From K23-9 sp049680365 (GTDB lineage Bacteria; Planctomycetota; Planctomycetia; Pirellulales; Pirellulaceae), in NCBI GenBank assembly GCA_049680365.1, contig JBAUHQ010000417.1, positions 13,226 through 77,225 of the forward strand: 64,000 nucleotides of DNA, given 5' to 3'. The notes under the pieces were generated by a model. The model was given only the letters and a program-made list of their open reading frames with translations. It made no database searches and was not told the DNA's origin. Numbering within the stretch: position 1 is the first letter of the stretch; each line of letters begins with the position of its first letter. The position numbers were made by a program, and so were the translations under genes. Positions 9,643 to 17,820 of the stretch are shown here, in pieces.

Positions 9643-10557
9643 ATGATCGAACTTCTTGAATCAACCTTCTCGATTTTTGGCAATATGATGCCCGCGTTTT
9701 CGCTTCTGGGTGAAGCCGTCGCGCACGGCGAAGTTGCCGATGCCGTCGCCGCACCATCCAACGAAAGCCTGTTTTCGATTGCCGGGATTTTTACATTGGG
9801 AATGTTGATTCTGCTGCAAGTCGTACTTGGCTTTGACAACTTGCTGTACATCTCGATCGAGAGCAAACGTGTCCCCGAAGAAAGTCAATCGAAAGTTCGC
9901 AAGCTCGGGATTGGACTGGCAATCGTGTTTCGAATCATCCTGCTGTTTGTCGTCATAAAACTGATCGCACTTCTTCAGGACGCATTCGTTAACATCGACA
10001 CCCGCTTTGTCAAAGCCAGCATTTCCGGGCATAGCCTGATCGTAATTTTCGGCGGCGGTTTTATTTTGTACACGGCAGTCAAAGAGATCTATCACCTGCT
10101 GTCGGTGCCCGGCATCGATCATGAAGGCGAATCAGGCGGAGGCTCATCGGTGGGCAAAGCAGTCGCGATGATCGTGGTGATGAACCTTGTGTTTTCGTTC
10201 GATTCGATTCTTAGCGCGATGGCTTTGACTGAAAACTTGGCCATCATGGCAACGGCGATCATCTTCAGCGGCCTGATGATGATCTGGTTGGCCGATCACG
10301 TCGCCGAGTTCTTGAAGAAGAATCGCATGTACGAAGTCCTGGGGCTGTTTGTGCTGTTCATCGTCGGCGTCATGCTCGTCAGCGAAGGCGGCCACTTGGC
10401 GGAACTGCAGTTTTTTGGACACCCCGTTCACGCGATGTCCAAGAGCACTTTCTACTTTGTGCTCGCCGTGCTGATCGTCGTTGACGTCGTGCAAGCTCGC
10501 TTCCAAAAGAACCTGCTGGCACAGCAAGCAGCCAAAGAAAAGAAGCTGGTTGCCTAA
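9643..10557 (+). CDS. TerC/Alx-family integral membrane protein
   Basis: The 304-residue protein has several hydrophobic segments (for example IAGIFTLGMLILLQVVLGFDNLLYI, LGIGLAIVFRIILLFVVIKLIALL, IVVMNLVFSFDSILSAMAL, MYEVLGLFVLFIVGVMLVSEGGHLA). The paired acidic motifs within the membrane segments, GFDNLLYI and FSFDSILSAM, are the conserved metal-site-like signatures of TerC. The family is linked to tellurite resistance and, for Alx and related proteins, to manganese export and handling of secreted metalloproteins. A metal-ion role is therefore likely here, though no ter operon partner is present. It is divergent from the NIPSNAP gene and converges on the dockerin gene with a 34-bp gap. Confidence 0.88.
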   Translation: MIELLESTFSIFGNMMPAFSLLGEAVAHGEVADAVAAPSNESLFSIAGIFTLGMLILLQVVLGFDNLLYISIESKRVPEESQSKVRKLGIGLAIVFRIILLFVVIKLIALLQDAFVNIDTRFVKASISGHSLIVIFGGGFILYTAVKEIYHLLSVPGIDHEGESGGGSSVGKAVAMIVVMNLVFSFDSILSAMALTENLAIMATAIIFSGLMMIWLADHVAEFLKKNRMYEVLGLFVLFIVGVMLVSEGGHLAELQFFGHPVHAMSKSTFYFVLAVLIVVDVVQARFQKNLLAQQAAKEKKLVA

Positions 10558-10591
10558 CACGGCAACCGTGCCTCGAGCGACTGAACGTCAG

Positions 10592-13500
10592 CTAGGACAT
10601 CTCATCCAAGAGCGATTCCAGCGAAGCATCCACACCGTCAGCAAACTGCTCGGCGGTGAGTTCCGATTCGCCATCGAGTGCATTAGCGTCCCGCTTCGAC
10701 CGCAAAGAATCGTCCGAAGCATACTGAGCTACCGGCGTCATCTTTGCTTGGCTCTTGCGATGGCTCTCCTGCGGGACGTCCAGTGGCACTCGCGGCTCCG
10801 CGTCCGTTTCAGTGGAATCAGCAATTCGGTCACTTGGCAATATCTGCTCGCCATTGGCGTCCTCGCCACCGACCGTATCGCTTCGCGTTTGCCGTAGTTC
10901 ATCCAATGCGTTTAACACCAGCAAGATATCAAGCGGTGAAACGATGCCATCACCATTGACGTCGTAATTAAATCGAGGATCAACCGCCCCAATTTCGCCT
11001 GCGCCATTTTCGTTGATGTAATTAATGATCAGCAAAGCGTCCAATGGACTCACCTCGCCCGAGCCATTGACATCGAACGGCAAAACATGGTTGTGGTAAG
11101 GCGTCGAATTTTCCGTCACGACAATGACAAATGTTTCCGCTACAGCTTCAAATGTTCCTGACACATCACGAGCTTCGATTGTCAATTGAATTTCTTCTTG
11201 CTCGGACCGGTTTACCCAGAGATCGTCAACTAGCTTTAGCTCCGATCCGACGATCTCAAAACGAGCGTCATCGACCGTTGCTGTATAACCATCGCCCATC
11301 ACGTTGCCGTCGATAATCACGTCGCCGACCACTGCGCCAGGTGCTAGCTCCAACACGGATTGGTTGGACAAAGCAACGGTCGAAACGGCTTCGACAACAT
11401 CCAAAACGTTGATCACCAACGGGTCTGTGCGGGAATCATCATACTTCGTGTCAGTCACCGTTACATTCAAAGTCACGGTTGGTTCCGCTTCGTAATCTAA
11501 TGACACACCAGGTGCCAACATCAACTGCACTCCGTCAACAACAAACCGGCTATCGTCAACAGTAAAGACCTGCTCATCTGACCCGTCTTCGTCGTATGCG
11601 TAAAGGATCGCAATCGGCTGGCCCGGCATGTTCTCTTTGACTTCCGCCTTGTCTGGCTGAATCGTCTCTATTGGATCGTTTCCGTCGACGACCTGCAGCG
11701 TAAAAACACCTAGGCTGTTGTAGTTGCTGTCGTAGATTTCAAACTGGATCGACGGTTCACGTTCGTAGTTGATCACACCGTTACCGACGAAGACTAATTG
11801 GTCCCCTTGAATCTCAAAACGAGGATCATCGACGATCAACTCGTTTTCGTCACCTTCGTCTGGATCAACGATCACGACGGGCCCAACGATTGTTACCGGC
11901 AGAATATTCTCAGCAATCTCGTCTACCTGCAGGATGACTTGCGGCGGATCATCAACAGGTGACACATCGACTGGCATCGCAAAGACTCGCGATGATCCGC
12001 GACCGTCATGCAAAATGACGGGCAAAGCATCGACTCCATAAACGTTTGCGTCTGGCGTGTAGTAAACGCTTCCATCAACCGTGACCAAGCCCGTCCCCTG
12101 AGTGGGTGCTCCCATCATCAGGATCACAATTCGATCCTCGTCCGCATCCGTCGCAGTGGTCAATGCGCCGACAGTCGAAGGTACAAAAAACGATTCATCT
12201 TCGTTGGTGTAGTAGGATGGCACCGTCGAGAAGGTCGGAAGCTCGTTTTCGCCTTGCAAGTAGACACCAAACGAATTCGCGTCACTGTCTTGGCCGCCGA
12301 CCAATGTCACGTGATGCGAAGCAGGCTTGATCAAAGAAACGCGTGTTGTACCTTTGTCGCCCCACAGCACCAGCGAATTGGATTGCTGAATCTCGATGGA
12401 CTCAACCGTGCCAATGTCTTCTGATTCGACACGCAACGTTGCCAGTGAAACGCCATCGCGAGCGTCGTACAGTTTCAAAGTCGATTCTGTCACGGATGCT
12501 GCAACGATCAGTTCCCGCTGTCCATCAATTGCAATGGGCCCCGTCACGTCGGGCAAACTTACTAAGAGCGCAAAGTCAGCGTTGGTATCGTAGACCGATA
12601 CGCCGCCATCAACCGACCTCAATGCGACCAGGCCCGATGCATCGTCATAGTCAAGCAGTGTTGTCGTATTTGTCAGGTTGGTTGGAAAGTACGAAATGGG
12701 CGAACCAGTGGCGTTGCTCCAAAGCGAAACCTGCATCCCTGTTTCGGTTCCAGTGTCGCCGACCCATTGCCCGGCCCACGCGACGACTGAGCGGTTGCCT
12801 GTTTGTGAAGCGATGACTTGCGCGTCGACAGGAAACTCCGCACCAAAATCGTTGATGACAATTCCGGCCTCGACATCAGAAGCATCGATACTGCGAACCA
12901 AGGTGGCATCATCGGCTTGCTGGAGTAGCAAACCATGCCCATTTTGATCGATGGCGACGTTGGACCAAGCGGTCGATGAACCATCGCCCAACAGATCGAT
13001 CGGAGTCGCCGACTTCTGGACAGGATCGACTAGCCACGCTGAATCTGAAAAACCGTCTCCTCCGACGACCAAATAACTGCCATTGGGAAGCTCTTGGACA
13101 GCGACAGCGGAGTTAGAGATCAGCACGCTTTGCATAGTGCCGTCTGAATAATCCCCCAGCGTCAAACCATTGCTGGTCACGATTGCCGCCTGCGCCCCAT
13201 TTGTGGCTCCCGAAGTTGCACCGGCAACTAGGACAGACACTCCATTGCGAGTCGCTTCAACCGGTGTGACTTGTGATTGCGATGTCGAACCATCGTACAA
13301 CCGCACATGGTATTGGCCGTCGGGCAATCCAACGAACGAATAACTTCCACTGTCATCGGTAATTGAAAACGGCTCGCCGGTGTCTATCGCAGCGTTTTCA
13401 TTGATGTCCAGGTACACCAAACGTCGTGCGAGTGACTGTTCGCTTGGTTCCTGTCGGTATGAATGATCCAGGTCCTCGAAGACCGTGCCCGTAATCGCGG

Positions 13501-13603
13501 CAAGGACTCGCCGATTGGCCAATTGTTCCAGAACCAAGCGACGACGAAGACTCACTCTTTTTTGAGACTTGGCGGTGGATCGGCGATAAGGGCGATAGTC
13601 CAT
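10592..13603 (-). CDS. Large surface protein: planctomycete N-terminal motif, SdrD-B-like and cadherin-like modules, dockerin
   Basis: The 1003-residue protein starts with a basic stretch and VLEQLANRRVLAA (about residues 24-36), the short planctomycete 'LExLxxRRxLA' motif thought to mark exported surface proteins. Next comes an SdrD-B/Cna-B-like module (GTVFEDLDHS, GSYSFVGLPDGQYHVRLYDG). A beta-propeller-like middle part follows, with repeated strands such as GLVALRSVDGGVSVYDTNADFALLVSL. Then come at least three cadherin-like repeats (ENILPVTIVGPVVIVDPDEGDEN, ENMPGQPIAILYAYDEDGSDEQVFTVDD, LELAPGAVVGDVIIDG). Two EF-hand-like dockerin type I repeats (DVNGSGEVSPLDALLIIN and DVNGDGIVSPLDILLVLN) lie about 100 residues before the C-terminus. 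The tail after them is polar and acidic. No cohesin partner is seen, as is usual in this phylum. A cell-surface adhesive or structural role is inference. Confidence 0.85.
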   Translation of the reverse strand: MDYRPYRRSTAKSQKRVSLRRRLVLEQLANRRVLAAITGTVFEDLDHSYRQEPSEQSLARRLVYLDINENAAIDTGEPFSITDDSGSYSFVGLPDGQYHVRLYDGSTSQSQVTPVEATRNGVSVLVAGATSGATNGAQAAIVTSNGLTLGDYSDGTMQSVLISNSAVAVQELPNGSYLVVGGDGFSDSAWLVDPVQKSATPIDLLGDGSSTAWSNVAIDQNGHGLLLQQADDATLVRSIDASDVEAGIVINDFGAEFPVDAQVIASQTGNRSVVAWAGQWVGDTGTETGMQVSLWSNATGSPISYFPTNLTNTTTLLDYDDASGLVALRSVDGGVSVYDTNADFALLVSLPDVTGPIAIDGQRELIVAASVTESTLKLYDARDGVSLATLRVESEDIGTVESIEIQQSNSLVLWGDKGTTRVSLIKPASHHVTLVGGQDSDANSFGVYLQGENELPTFSTVPSYYTNEDESFFVPSTVGALTTATDADEDRIVILMMGAPTQGTGLVTVDGSVYYTPDANVYGVDALPVILHDGRGSSRVFAMPVDVSPVDDPPQVILQVDEIAENILPVTIVGPVVIVDPDEGDENELIVDDPRFEIQGDQLVFVGNGVINYEREPSIQFEIYDSNYNSLGVFTLQVVDGNDPIETIQPDKAEVKENMPGQPIAILYAYDEDGSDEQVFTVDDSRFVVDGVQLMLAPGVSLDYEAEPTVTLNVTVTDTKYDDSRTDPLVINVLDVVEAVSTVALSNQSVLELAPGAVVGDVIIDGNVMGDGYTATVDDARFEIVGSELKLVDDLWVNRSEQEEIQLTIEARDVSGTFEAVAETFVIVVTENSTPYHNHVLPFDVNGSGEVSPLDALLIINYINENGAGEIGAVDPRFNYDVNGDGIVSPLDILLVLNALDELRQTRSDTVGGEDANGEQILPSDRIADSTETDAEPRVPLDVPQESHRKSQAKMTPVAQYASDDSLRSKRDANALDGESELTAEQFADGVDASLESLLDEMS

Positions 13604-14054
13604 TGATTTATTGATCAGGCCGAACAGTGACTATGATGAAACGAGTAGTGAGGACGCTGAAACACAATTAAATCGACACGTTAGATTCAAGCGGCGATTG
13701 ATCGGACACGCTGCGGGGATTAGACGACCACGACGTCGATTAGTTCCTAAGAAGTTGGGCGTTCACTGCTATCAATCATGGCGTTCGCATCACCCTGGCT
13801 TTCGTGACGCAAAACCCTGATGGTTTCTCTCAAATAAGCATACAAAACCCGCATTTTAGGTCTTTCCGAGCCAAATTTAGCCCCACCCAATTTTGCATTG
13901 CGTCTATCATACGCGGATAAGGAGAACTTGAGTGGTGTAATTTCTTGCTCAAGAGTGGAAAAATTGCCCCAAAAATCGGTTTACCCGGAATTTCCCCTCT
14001 CATTGCTCGCCCTCTGCCAGTTTTGTCGTTCTAGACACGTCTTGGAATATTCCC
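13604..14054. other. 451-bp divergent intergenic region
   Basis: This gap lies between two divergently transcribed genes for exported proteins and must hold both promoters. I see AT-richer sequence from about 13830 to 13910 but no box pair I would defend. There is no hairpin with a U-tract, no tRNA and no long direct repeat. Short open frames here have no recognisable protein character. Confidence 0.5.
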
Positions 14055-15788
14055 ATGAAGCCTTCGATTGCCCCGAATACTCATTTCTTCGCCCCTCGCG
14101 GCAAAGGCCTGGAAACTAATCATTACGCAACCTGGAAACGCGATCGCTGCCGAATTGTGGCATCACTGGCGCTCGCAGCTGTTGCGACTTTGACGATGGG
14201 CCAAGGATTCACGTTTGCACAAAGCGACGGCAGTGACGCGGATCAAAGCCAATCAGCAGACACGGATTACGGCGCGGATTATGGCGGCGAGATGGACGAC
14301 ATGTACATGGAAATGGACGATTCGATGGGACGCGATGGCGGGTATCCCAGCTCACGAGGCACGGCCAAAGGCGGCGATCCGAATCTAGCCCGAATGGAGG
14401 TGGCTCAAGAGGCCTTGCAATCCATGTTGACCAGCATGGACCTTTCACCACTTTCAGCTCCAGCTGAGAGCATTGGCGTGAACATCCAAGCCGGCCCCGA
14501 ACTAAGAAACGATGCAGAGACCGCTTACAAATCGGGCAACTATCCAGCGGCAATGCAGATTTTCTTTTCACACATGGTGACAGAATACGATCAAGCACGC
14601 GTGGCACTTCAAACAGTCAAGTACAGCCGTCTTCTTCGTCGCCCGGTTTGGCAAATTCGCTGGGGTGTCTCTTACATGGTTCGTGGCGAGGAAGGCGTGA
14701 CTGACTTCTCGCCAATCCTGGCTGGAAAAACAACTCCCATGCAAAACGGAAATGGTGGTCGCCCCGGCATGGACAACGAAGACATGGGAATGAGCGACTA
14801 TCCAGGTTCGGAAACCGATTACTCGGGTTCGGGCAGCGATGACATGGAGATGGAGATGGGCATGGAAATGGAGATGGAGATGGGCATGAGCGATCCTATG
14901 GGGCGAGGTGGACCGAACCGTGGTGCCAATTCGCCCATGGCACTCGCTCCCGTTTCGCGAAAAATGCTCGACGATGGAGCCAGCGAGCAGATGAATAAAT
15001 ACCTTGGGTTAGTAGCCGAGGTCGTCGAAAGAGAATTTACAAAACGATATCGTCAGAGTGACTTTGGCACGGCTTTGAACGGCGTGGCGGCAACGGGACC
15101 CGAAAATGCTGAGCCCGTCCCCGCTGCCCATCCAGGTACAAAGGCCGCACTGCCAACGACTTCTCTTCGAGGCCCGGTGGATGAATTGCTCGCACGATGC
15201 CCCGAAACGGCGACACTATGGACTCCCGGATTGATGTTTTTCGGGCAGACGGAATCAAAAGAGGCAATTGAAGCAGCACGTTTGGATCAGGTAGATTTCC
15301 TCCTGCACTTTGATGTGATCTTGAAAGTCAATCGCAATCAACAAACGCAGAACATCTCGCGATGCCGATTGATCAGCACTGCCACCGGCAAGTCGCTGAC
15401 CGTGTCAAAACCGATGGATTCGCTGGAAGTTTCGCAGCTGGTGCGAGCCGGCCGTACGTCAGAACAATCCTACGTCGAAGAGCAACTTGCTAATCTCTTT
15501 ATGGTCATCGACCGAGATATCAAAACGACTGAGATGCCAAAACTGACGGCAGAGATTGCCAAAAAACGTGTCGGCACAATACTATCTGCGTCACCAGAGA
15601 ATCGCTTGAGAGCACTGTCAGAAGTCCGCCTCTATCAAACCCAAGAGCTACTGACCGTAGAGGATGTCGCAACCGCTTTCGAGATCCTTGGTGGAGAAGA
15701 AGGGCTGGCCTTGCTGTATGGACCGCTGGAGCAAAAAATGAGCATCGCTCGAGAATGGGTAGTTGCAGGGCTTGGTAGATCGAAATAA
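14055..15788 (+). CDS. Secreted Met/Asp-rich low-complexity protein, function unknown
   Basis: The 577-residue product has a long polar N-terminus before a hydrophobic export segment (about residues 36-56, IVASLALAAVATLTMGQGFTFAQ). Two acidic Met-rich stretches follow: DYGGEMDDMYMEMDDSMGRDGG near residue 80, and a longer one near 265 with runs of alternating Met and Glu. The region between (about 115-220, YKSGNYPAAMQIFFSHMVTEYDQARVAL) looks helical and TPR-like. The C-terminal half (about 310-577) is a folded domain of unknown type with DEEARCP-like DELLARCPETATLWTPGLMFFGQ. Met-rich acidic runs can bind copper or silver, but they may equally be a spacer. I do not recognise the family. Confidence 0.75.
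   Translation: MKPSIAPNTHFFAPRGKGLETNHYATWKRDRCRIVASLALAAVATLTMGQGFTFAQSDGSDADQSQSADTDYGADYGGEMDDMYMEMDDSMGRDGGYPSSRGTAKGGDPNLARMEVAQEALQSMLTSMDLSPLSAPAESIGVNIQAGPELRNDAETAYKSGNYPAAMQIFFSHMVTEYDQARVALQTVKYSRLLRRPVWQIRWGVSYMVRGEEGVTDFSPILAGKTTPMQNGNGGRPGMDNEDMGMSDYPGSETDYSGSGSDDMEMEMGMEMEMEMGMSDPMGRGGPNRGANSPMALAPVSRKMLDDGASEQMNKYLGLVAEVVEREFTKRYRQSDFGTALNGVAATGPENAEPVPAAHPGTKAALPTTSLRGPVDELLARCPETATLWTPGLMFFGQTESKEAIEAARLDQVDFLLHFDVILKVNRNQQTQNISRCRLISTATGKSLTVSKPMDSLEVSQLVRAGRTSEQSYVEEQLANLFMVIDRDIKTTEMPKLTAEIAKKRVGTILSASPENRLRALSEVRLYQTQELLTVEDVATAFEILGGEEGLALLYGPLEQKMSIAREWVVAGLGRSK
14844..14885 (+). repeat. In-frame short tandem repeat coding a Met-Glu/Gly run
   Basis: Two tandem copies of an 18-base unit (ATGGAGATGGAGATGGGC) are present, the second enlarged by one extra 6-base step with an A for G change. 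They encode MEMEMG then MEMEMEMG. The hexamer periodicity (ATGGAG) makes this a likely site of replication slippage that lengthens or shortens the Met-Glu run without shifting the frame. Confidence 0.8.
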
Positions 15789-16075
15789 AGCTCTTCAAAG
15801 TTAATGCTGCAGCTCGTAATGCAATGAGCAGCCTACTTTGATTTTCTCTAGCCAGAAATCGGATCACAAGTCACCAGACTTAACTTGGTGACACCCTACA
15901 CACGATTGCTTGGCGACTAACGCGCTGACCAGTAGTGGGGAATCGCTCGTAGAATTCTACACATGATCTTCCCCAAGCTAGTTTGACTTAGGCTCCTGAA
16001 GATGCCTCCCCCAATAGCTTCGCAGGCTGCGACCGGAAATTCACGGTGCAAACGATCATCGAATCAGTATTTTGA

Positions 16076-16381
16076 TTACACCAAACAAGGCTCTCCCGCT
16101 GACATTCCGGCCGCTGACATTCCGGCCGCTGAGACTTCGGCAAACATCGGCACAGGCATCAGCACGTCTGTCGCCGGGATCAGCCGCAGGTTTTCACAAC
16201 GTGAGAGCTGAAATTGTCGCGGAGCTTCGCGACAAAGGCAAAGCCCCAAAAATCGCTCCGTACCTACAAATCGAATTGGACTGACGGTCCGTCGCGTACG
16301 CTGGCCGCTTGCGTCGCAGTAGTCCATTTCGATGACGTAGTTGTCAGAATCTTGCATGGCGAGTCGAAGAATATGTTTCAT
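16076..16381 (-). CDS. Small WYL-like domain protein
   Basis: The ATG at 16381 has AAAGG about eight bases upstream and gives roughly 101 residues; the frame could open further upstream but without a better signal. The core (IEMDYCDASGQRTRRTVSPIRFVG, then FLGLCLCREAPRQFQLSRCENLRLI) follows the pattern of the C-terminal half of a WYL domain: a hydrophobic strand, Arg-x-Val-x-Pro, then a ligand-contacting Arg-Gln-Phe-x-Leu-x-Arg strand. WYL domains usually sense nucleic acids or nucleotides next to a helix-turn-helix. Here there is no DNA-binding domain, so this is a stand-alone WYL-like module. The C-terminus is built from a tandem repeat (SAAGM twice) and a palindrome lies inside the core. 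It is transcribed alone. Confidence 0.6.
   Translation of the reverse strand: MKHILRLAMQDSDNYVIEMDYCDASGQRTRRTVSPIRFVGTERFLGLCLCREAPRQFQLSRCENLRLIPATDVLMPVPMFAEVSAAGMSAAGMSAGEPCLV
16098..16142. repeat. Tandem 15-bp repeat at the 3' end of the WYL-like gene
   Basis: Two perfect adjacent copies of GCTGACATTCCGGCC (16098-16112 and 16113-16127) are followed by a diverged third copy. On the minus strand the unit encodes the repeated peptide AGMSA. It is in frame, so copy-number change would only alter the length of the C-terminal tail. Confidence 0.85.
16214..16235. repeat. Perfect palindrome inside the WYL-like coding sequence
   Basis: Eight-base arms TTGTCGCG and CGCGACAA surround a 6-base loop GAGCTT. 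The same theme (CGCG around GAGC/GCTC) appears in the intergenic palindromic elements near 49.3 and 52.9 kb. Here it codes for part of the conserved CREAPRQ segment, so it may be chance coding preference rather than an inserted element. Confidence 0.6.
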
Positions 16382-16610
16382 TGTGATTGCCTTTAATTGA
16401 GACGGTTGGGTCATCGAAGAAGTTTGGTGAAAACTCGACTTGAGCCCTCAGTTGCTTCACTACCAGTATTGGACTGTCCCATGACACGTATGGTCATTGG
16501 CTCAAATAGTTGCCAGAAAGACTCTAAAAACGCGTCTGGAGGAAACAAAGCCGCCTGGCTCCATGCGTCGAATGGTTCGCTGAATCGCTGGCAAAAGCTC
16601 CGGTCAGCGC

Positions 16611-16678
16611 AAAAAAAAGCTCCCGGAGAGTACATTGTCCTAGGGGGGCGGAGGACTACGCGCTCAATTTCCGGGAGC
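16611..16678 (-). terminator. Rho-independent terminator-like nested hairpin with U8 tract (minus strand)
   Basis: Reading the minus strand, a 9-bp perfect GC-rich stem (GCTCCCGGA with TCCGGGAGC, arms at 16670-16678 and 16619-16627) encloses a second 5-bp stem (GTCCT at 16637-16641 with AGGAC at 16652-16656). It is followed at once by eight T residues (16611-16618). This is the form of an intrinsic terminator, though with an unusually long, structured loop. No protein gene ends here on the minus strand, so it may end a non-coding transcript. Confidence 0.65.
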
Positions 16679-16849
16679 CGGTGGTTTGTTCGCTCGACGA
16701 AGGCCATCAGCATCCTTGCTTAGGCACCGCCGAACATCACAACAATACTCCTGTTCGACAGATTCGATTGCATCCGTGCTAACGACTGTCAAAGAGAATT
16801 GCTGTGCCACTGAGTCAGTTCGTTGCCAAACCCAATCAGCGTTGGGCGG

Positions 16850-16879
16850 AGAATAGGGGGAAGCTTTTCTGTTGGTCAA
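16850..16879 (-). promoter_or_regulatory. Candidate sigma-70-type promoter upstream of the minus-strand terminator
   Basis: On the minus strand TTGACC (16874-16879) and TATTCT (16850-16855) are separated by 18 bases. A transcript from here would run about 230 bases to the U-tract at 16611. The boxes are only moderate matches and the window is large enough for chance pairs. Confidence 0.3.
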
Positions 16880-17336
16880 GGCAGATTTGTCGCTTCTTTG
16901 AAGTTTGCCTGACAAGTGAGTTTCACAACAGCACCGCCTTCGATTTCGCTCTGCATATTGCGATTTCAAACGCGAAACGTTTCACAGACGGGAAACGAGT
17001 TTTGTGGCAATCCCTAAGACTCTTTGGCAAATGAACACGGGAACACCTGCTTGGAGTCCCGTGATCACGATCGTTCCAAAGCATTGCCAACGTACAATTC
17101 GCGAATGCGGTCAAGTGTCTAGCCAAACCCGTTTTTCCATCCGCAAAATGCAAGCTCGCATACCCAATTCATGTGTGCAGAACCGTCACATCGTTGAGCA
17201 TCATCCAGCTTCGCTTAACCCTTCAGGCCGACGTCTTTTCGTTGAGAAATCATCTCGCATCAAATCGCTAGCAACGTTCGGCTCAGTCTGATCGTGACAA
17301 TGCTGTCAATCGCGAGTGGCAATAAGAACACCTTTG

Positions 17337-17368
17337 TTGGCTAAATATGGAAACATTCGCGTAGCCAA
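17337..17368 (+). promoter_or_regulatory. 7-bp hairpin with a GAAA loop upstream of the BON-like gene
   Basis: TTGGCTA (17337-17343) and TAGCCAA (17362-17368) are perfect complements. The loop contains ATG-GAAA-CAT, a small inner stem closed by a GNRA-type tetraloop. It lies about 50 bases before the larger hairpin at 17416 and may belong to the same leader. Confidence 0.4.
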
Positions 17369-17415
17369 AGTACTAATGATGTGTGATATTTAAAGGAGTT
17401 ACGATCGAACAGACG

Positions 17416-17463
17416 TTGCTGGTTGTGACATGTACAAATTATGCAGGTACATCAAACCAGCAA
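17416..17463 (+). promoter_or_regulatory. Long imperfect hairpin in the leader of the BON-like gene
   Basis: The arms TTGCTGGTT (17416-17424) and AACCAGCAA (17455-17463) pair perfectly over 9 bp. After an asymmetric internal loop, ATGTAC (17430-17435) and GTACAT (17447-17452) add 6 bp around an 11-base loop. There is no U-tract after it. Instead an excellent Shine-Dalgarno sequence (AAGGAG at 17466-17471) follows within three bases. The hairpin is therefore well placed to control translation of the small ORF at 17478 and, by coupling, of the BON-like gene. Confidence 0.6.
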
Positions 17464-17477
17464 GAAAGGAGCAACCG

Positions 17478-17552
17478 GTGCTTTGCCGTTTGCAACGACG
17501 TGAATCCTCGATTCTCTCACGGAAAGAAACGTTATGGCGACGGCACAATTAG
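17478..17552 (+). CDS. Small upstream ORF (24 codons), possible leader peptide
   Basis: A GTG at 17478 follows AAGGAG with a six-base spacer, the best ribosome binding site seen in this part of the window. The frame runs 24 codons and stops at TAG 17550-17552, overlapping the ATG of the BON-like gene (17534) in another frame. The peptide is basic (VLCRLQRRESSILSRKETLW, with an RRHN end) and has no known family. The overlap suggests translational coupling. It could also be a chance ORF whose binding site is coincidental. Confidence 0.4.
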   Translation: MLCRLQRRESSILSRKETLWRRHN

Positions 17553-17752
17553 ACAACAAAATGCTTGCATCGAACGAACTTGCACAAAGTTCAATAAGCG
17601 AATTGCGAAGACTTCGCATCGATCAAGCTGCTGACACGGTGCAAATCAGTGGCATCGTCCGCAGCTTTTACCACAAGCAATTGGCACAAGAAGCAGTTCG
17701 ACGCGTTGTTCACGGTGCCACGGTGGACAATCAAGTCCACGTCTGCCCGTAA
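17534..17752 (+). CDS. Small BON-like domain protein
   Basis: ATG 17534 is preceded by GGAAAG at suitable distance and yields 72 residues. The core (ELRRLRIDQAADTVQISGIVRSFYHKQLAQEAVRR, then VDNQVHV) has the BON arrangement: a helix, a beta strand with the Gly-x-Val turn, a second helix and a closing strand ending in NQVHV. There is no signal peptide, unlike the periplasmic OsmY-type BON proteins, so it is probably cytoplasmic. Its role is unknown. The upstream hairpin and overlapping small ORF suggest post-transcriptional control. It converges on the helicase gene with a 68-bp gap. Confidence 0.65.
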   Translation: MATAQLDNKMLASNELAQSSISELRRLRIDQAADTVQISGIVRSFYHKQLAQEAVRRVVHGATVDNQVHVCP

Positions 17753-17820
17753 CAATCAAGCTTCTATCAATTCTGCAACAAACAAAATTCGCTGCAAACT
17801 TGATCCACTGCAAGCGATGG

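Larger units (their letters stand above)
16382..17477. other. Gene-poor region of about 1.1 kb with structured elements
   Basis: No open frame here carries a recognisable domain. A minus-strand frame of 100 codons (16411-16713) and a plus-strand frame of 108 codons (16397-16723) overlap each other; neither has a convincing ribosome binding site or family match. What can be supported is a terminator-like hairpin with an 8-base U-tract on the minus strand (16611-16678), a promoter-like pair on the same strand (16850-16879), and two hairpins at 17337-17368 and 17416-17463, upstream of the BON-like gene. The region may therefore encode RNA rather than protein. Confidence 0.5.

Noticed and set aside
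9643..10557. TerC-family gene as part of a tellurite-resistance or phage-defence ter cluster
   Set aside because: No terD/terZ-type or other ter genes are near; single TerC proteins are common in bacteria.
16397..16723. Opposed frames of 100 and 108 codons in the gene-poor region
   Set aside because: They overlap each other, cross the terminator-like hairpin, and neither shows a domain or a good ribosome binding site.
16804..17291. Short frames of 76-95 codons on both strands
   Set aside because: No recognisable composition, domain or start signal; they overlap in several frames.
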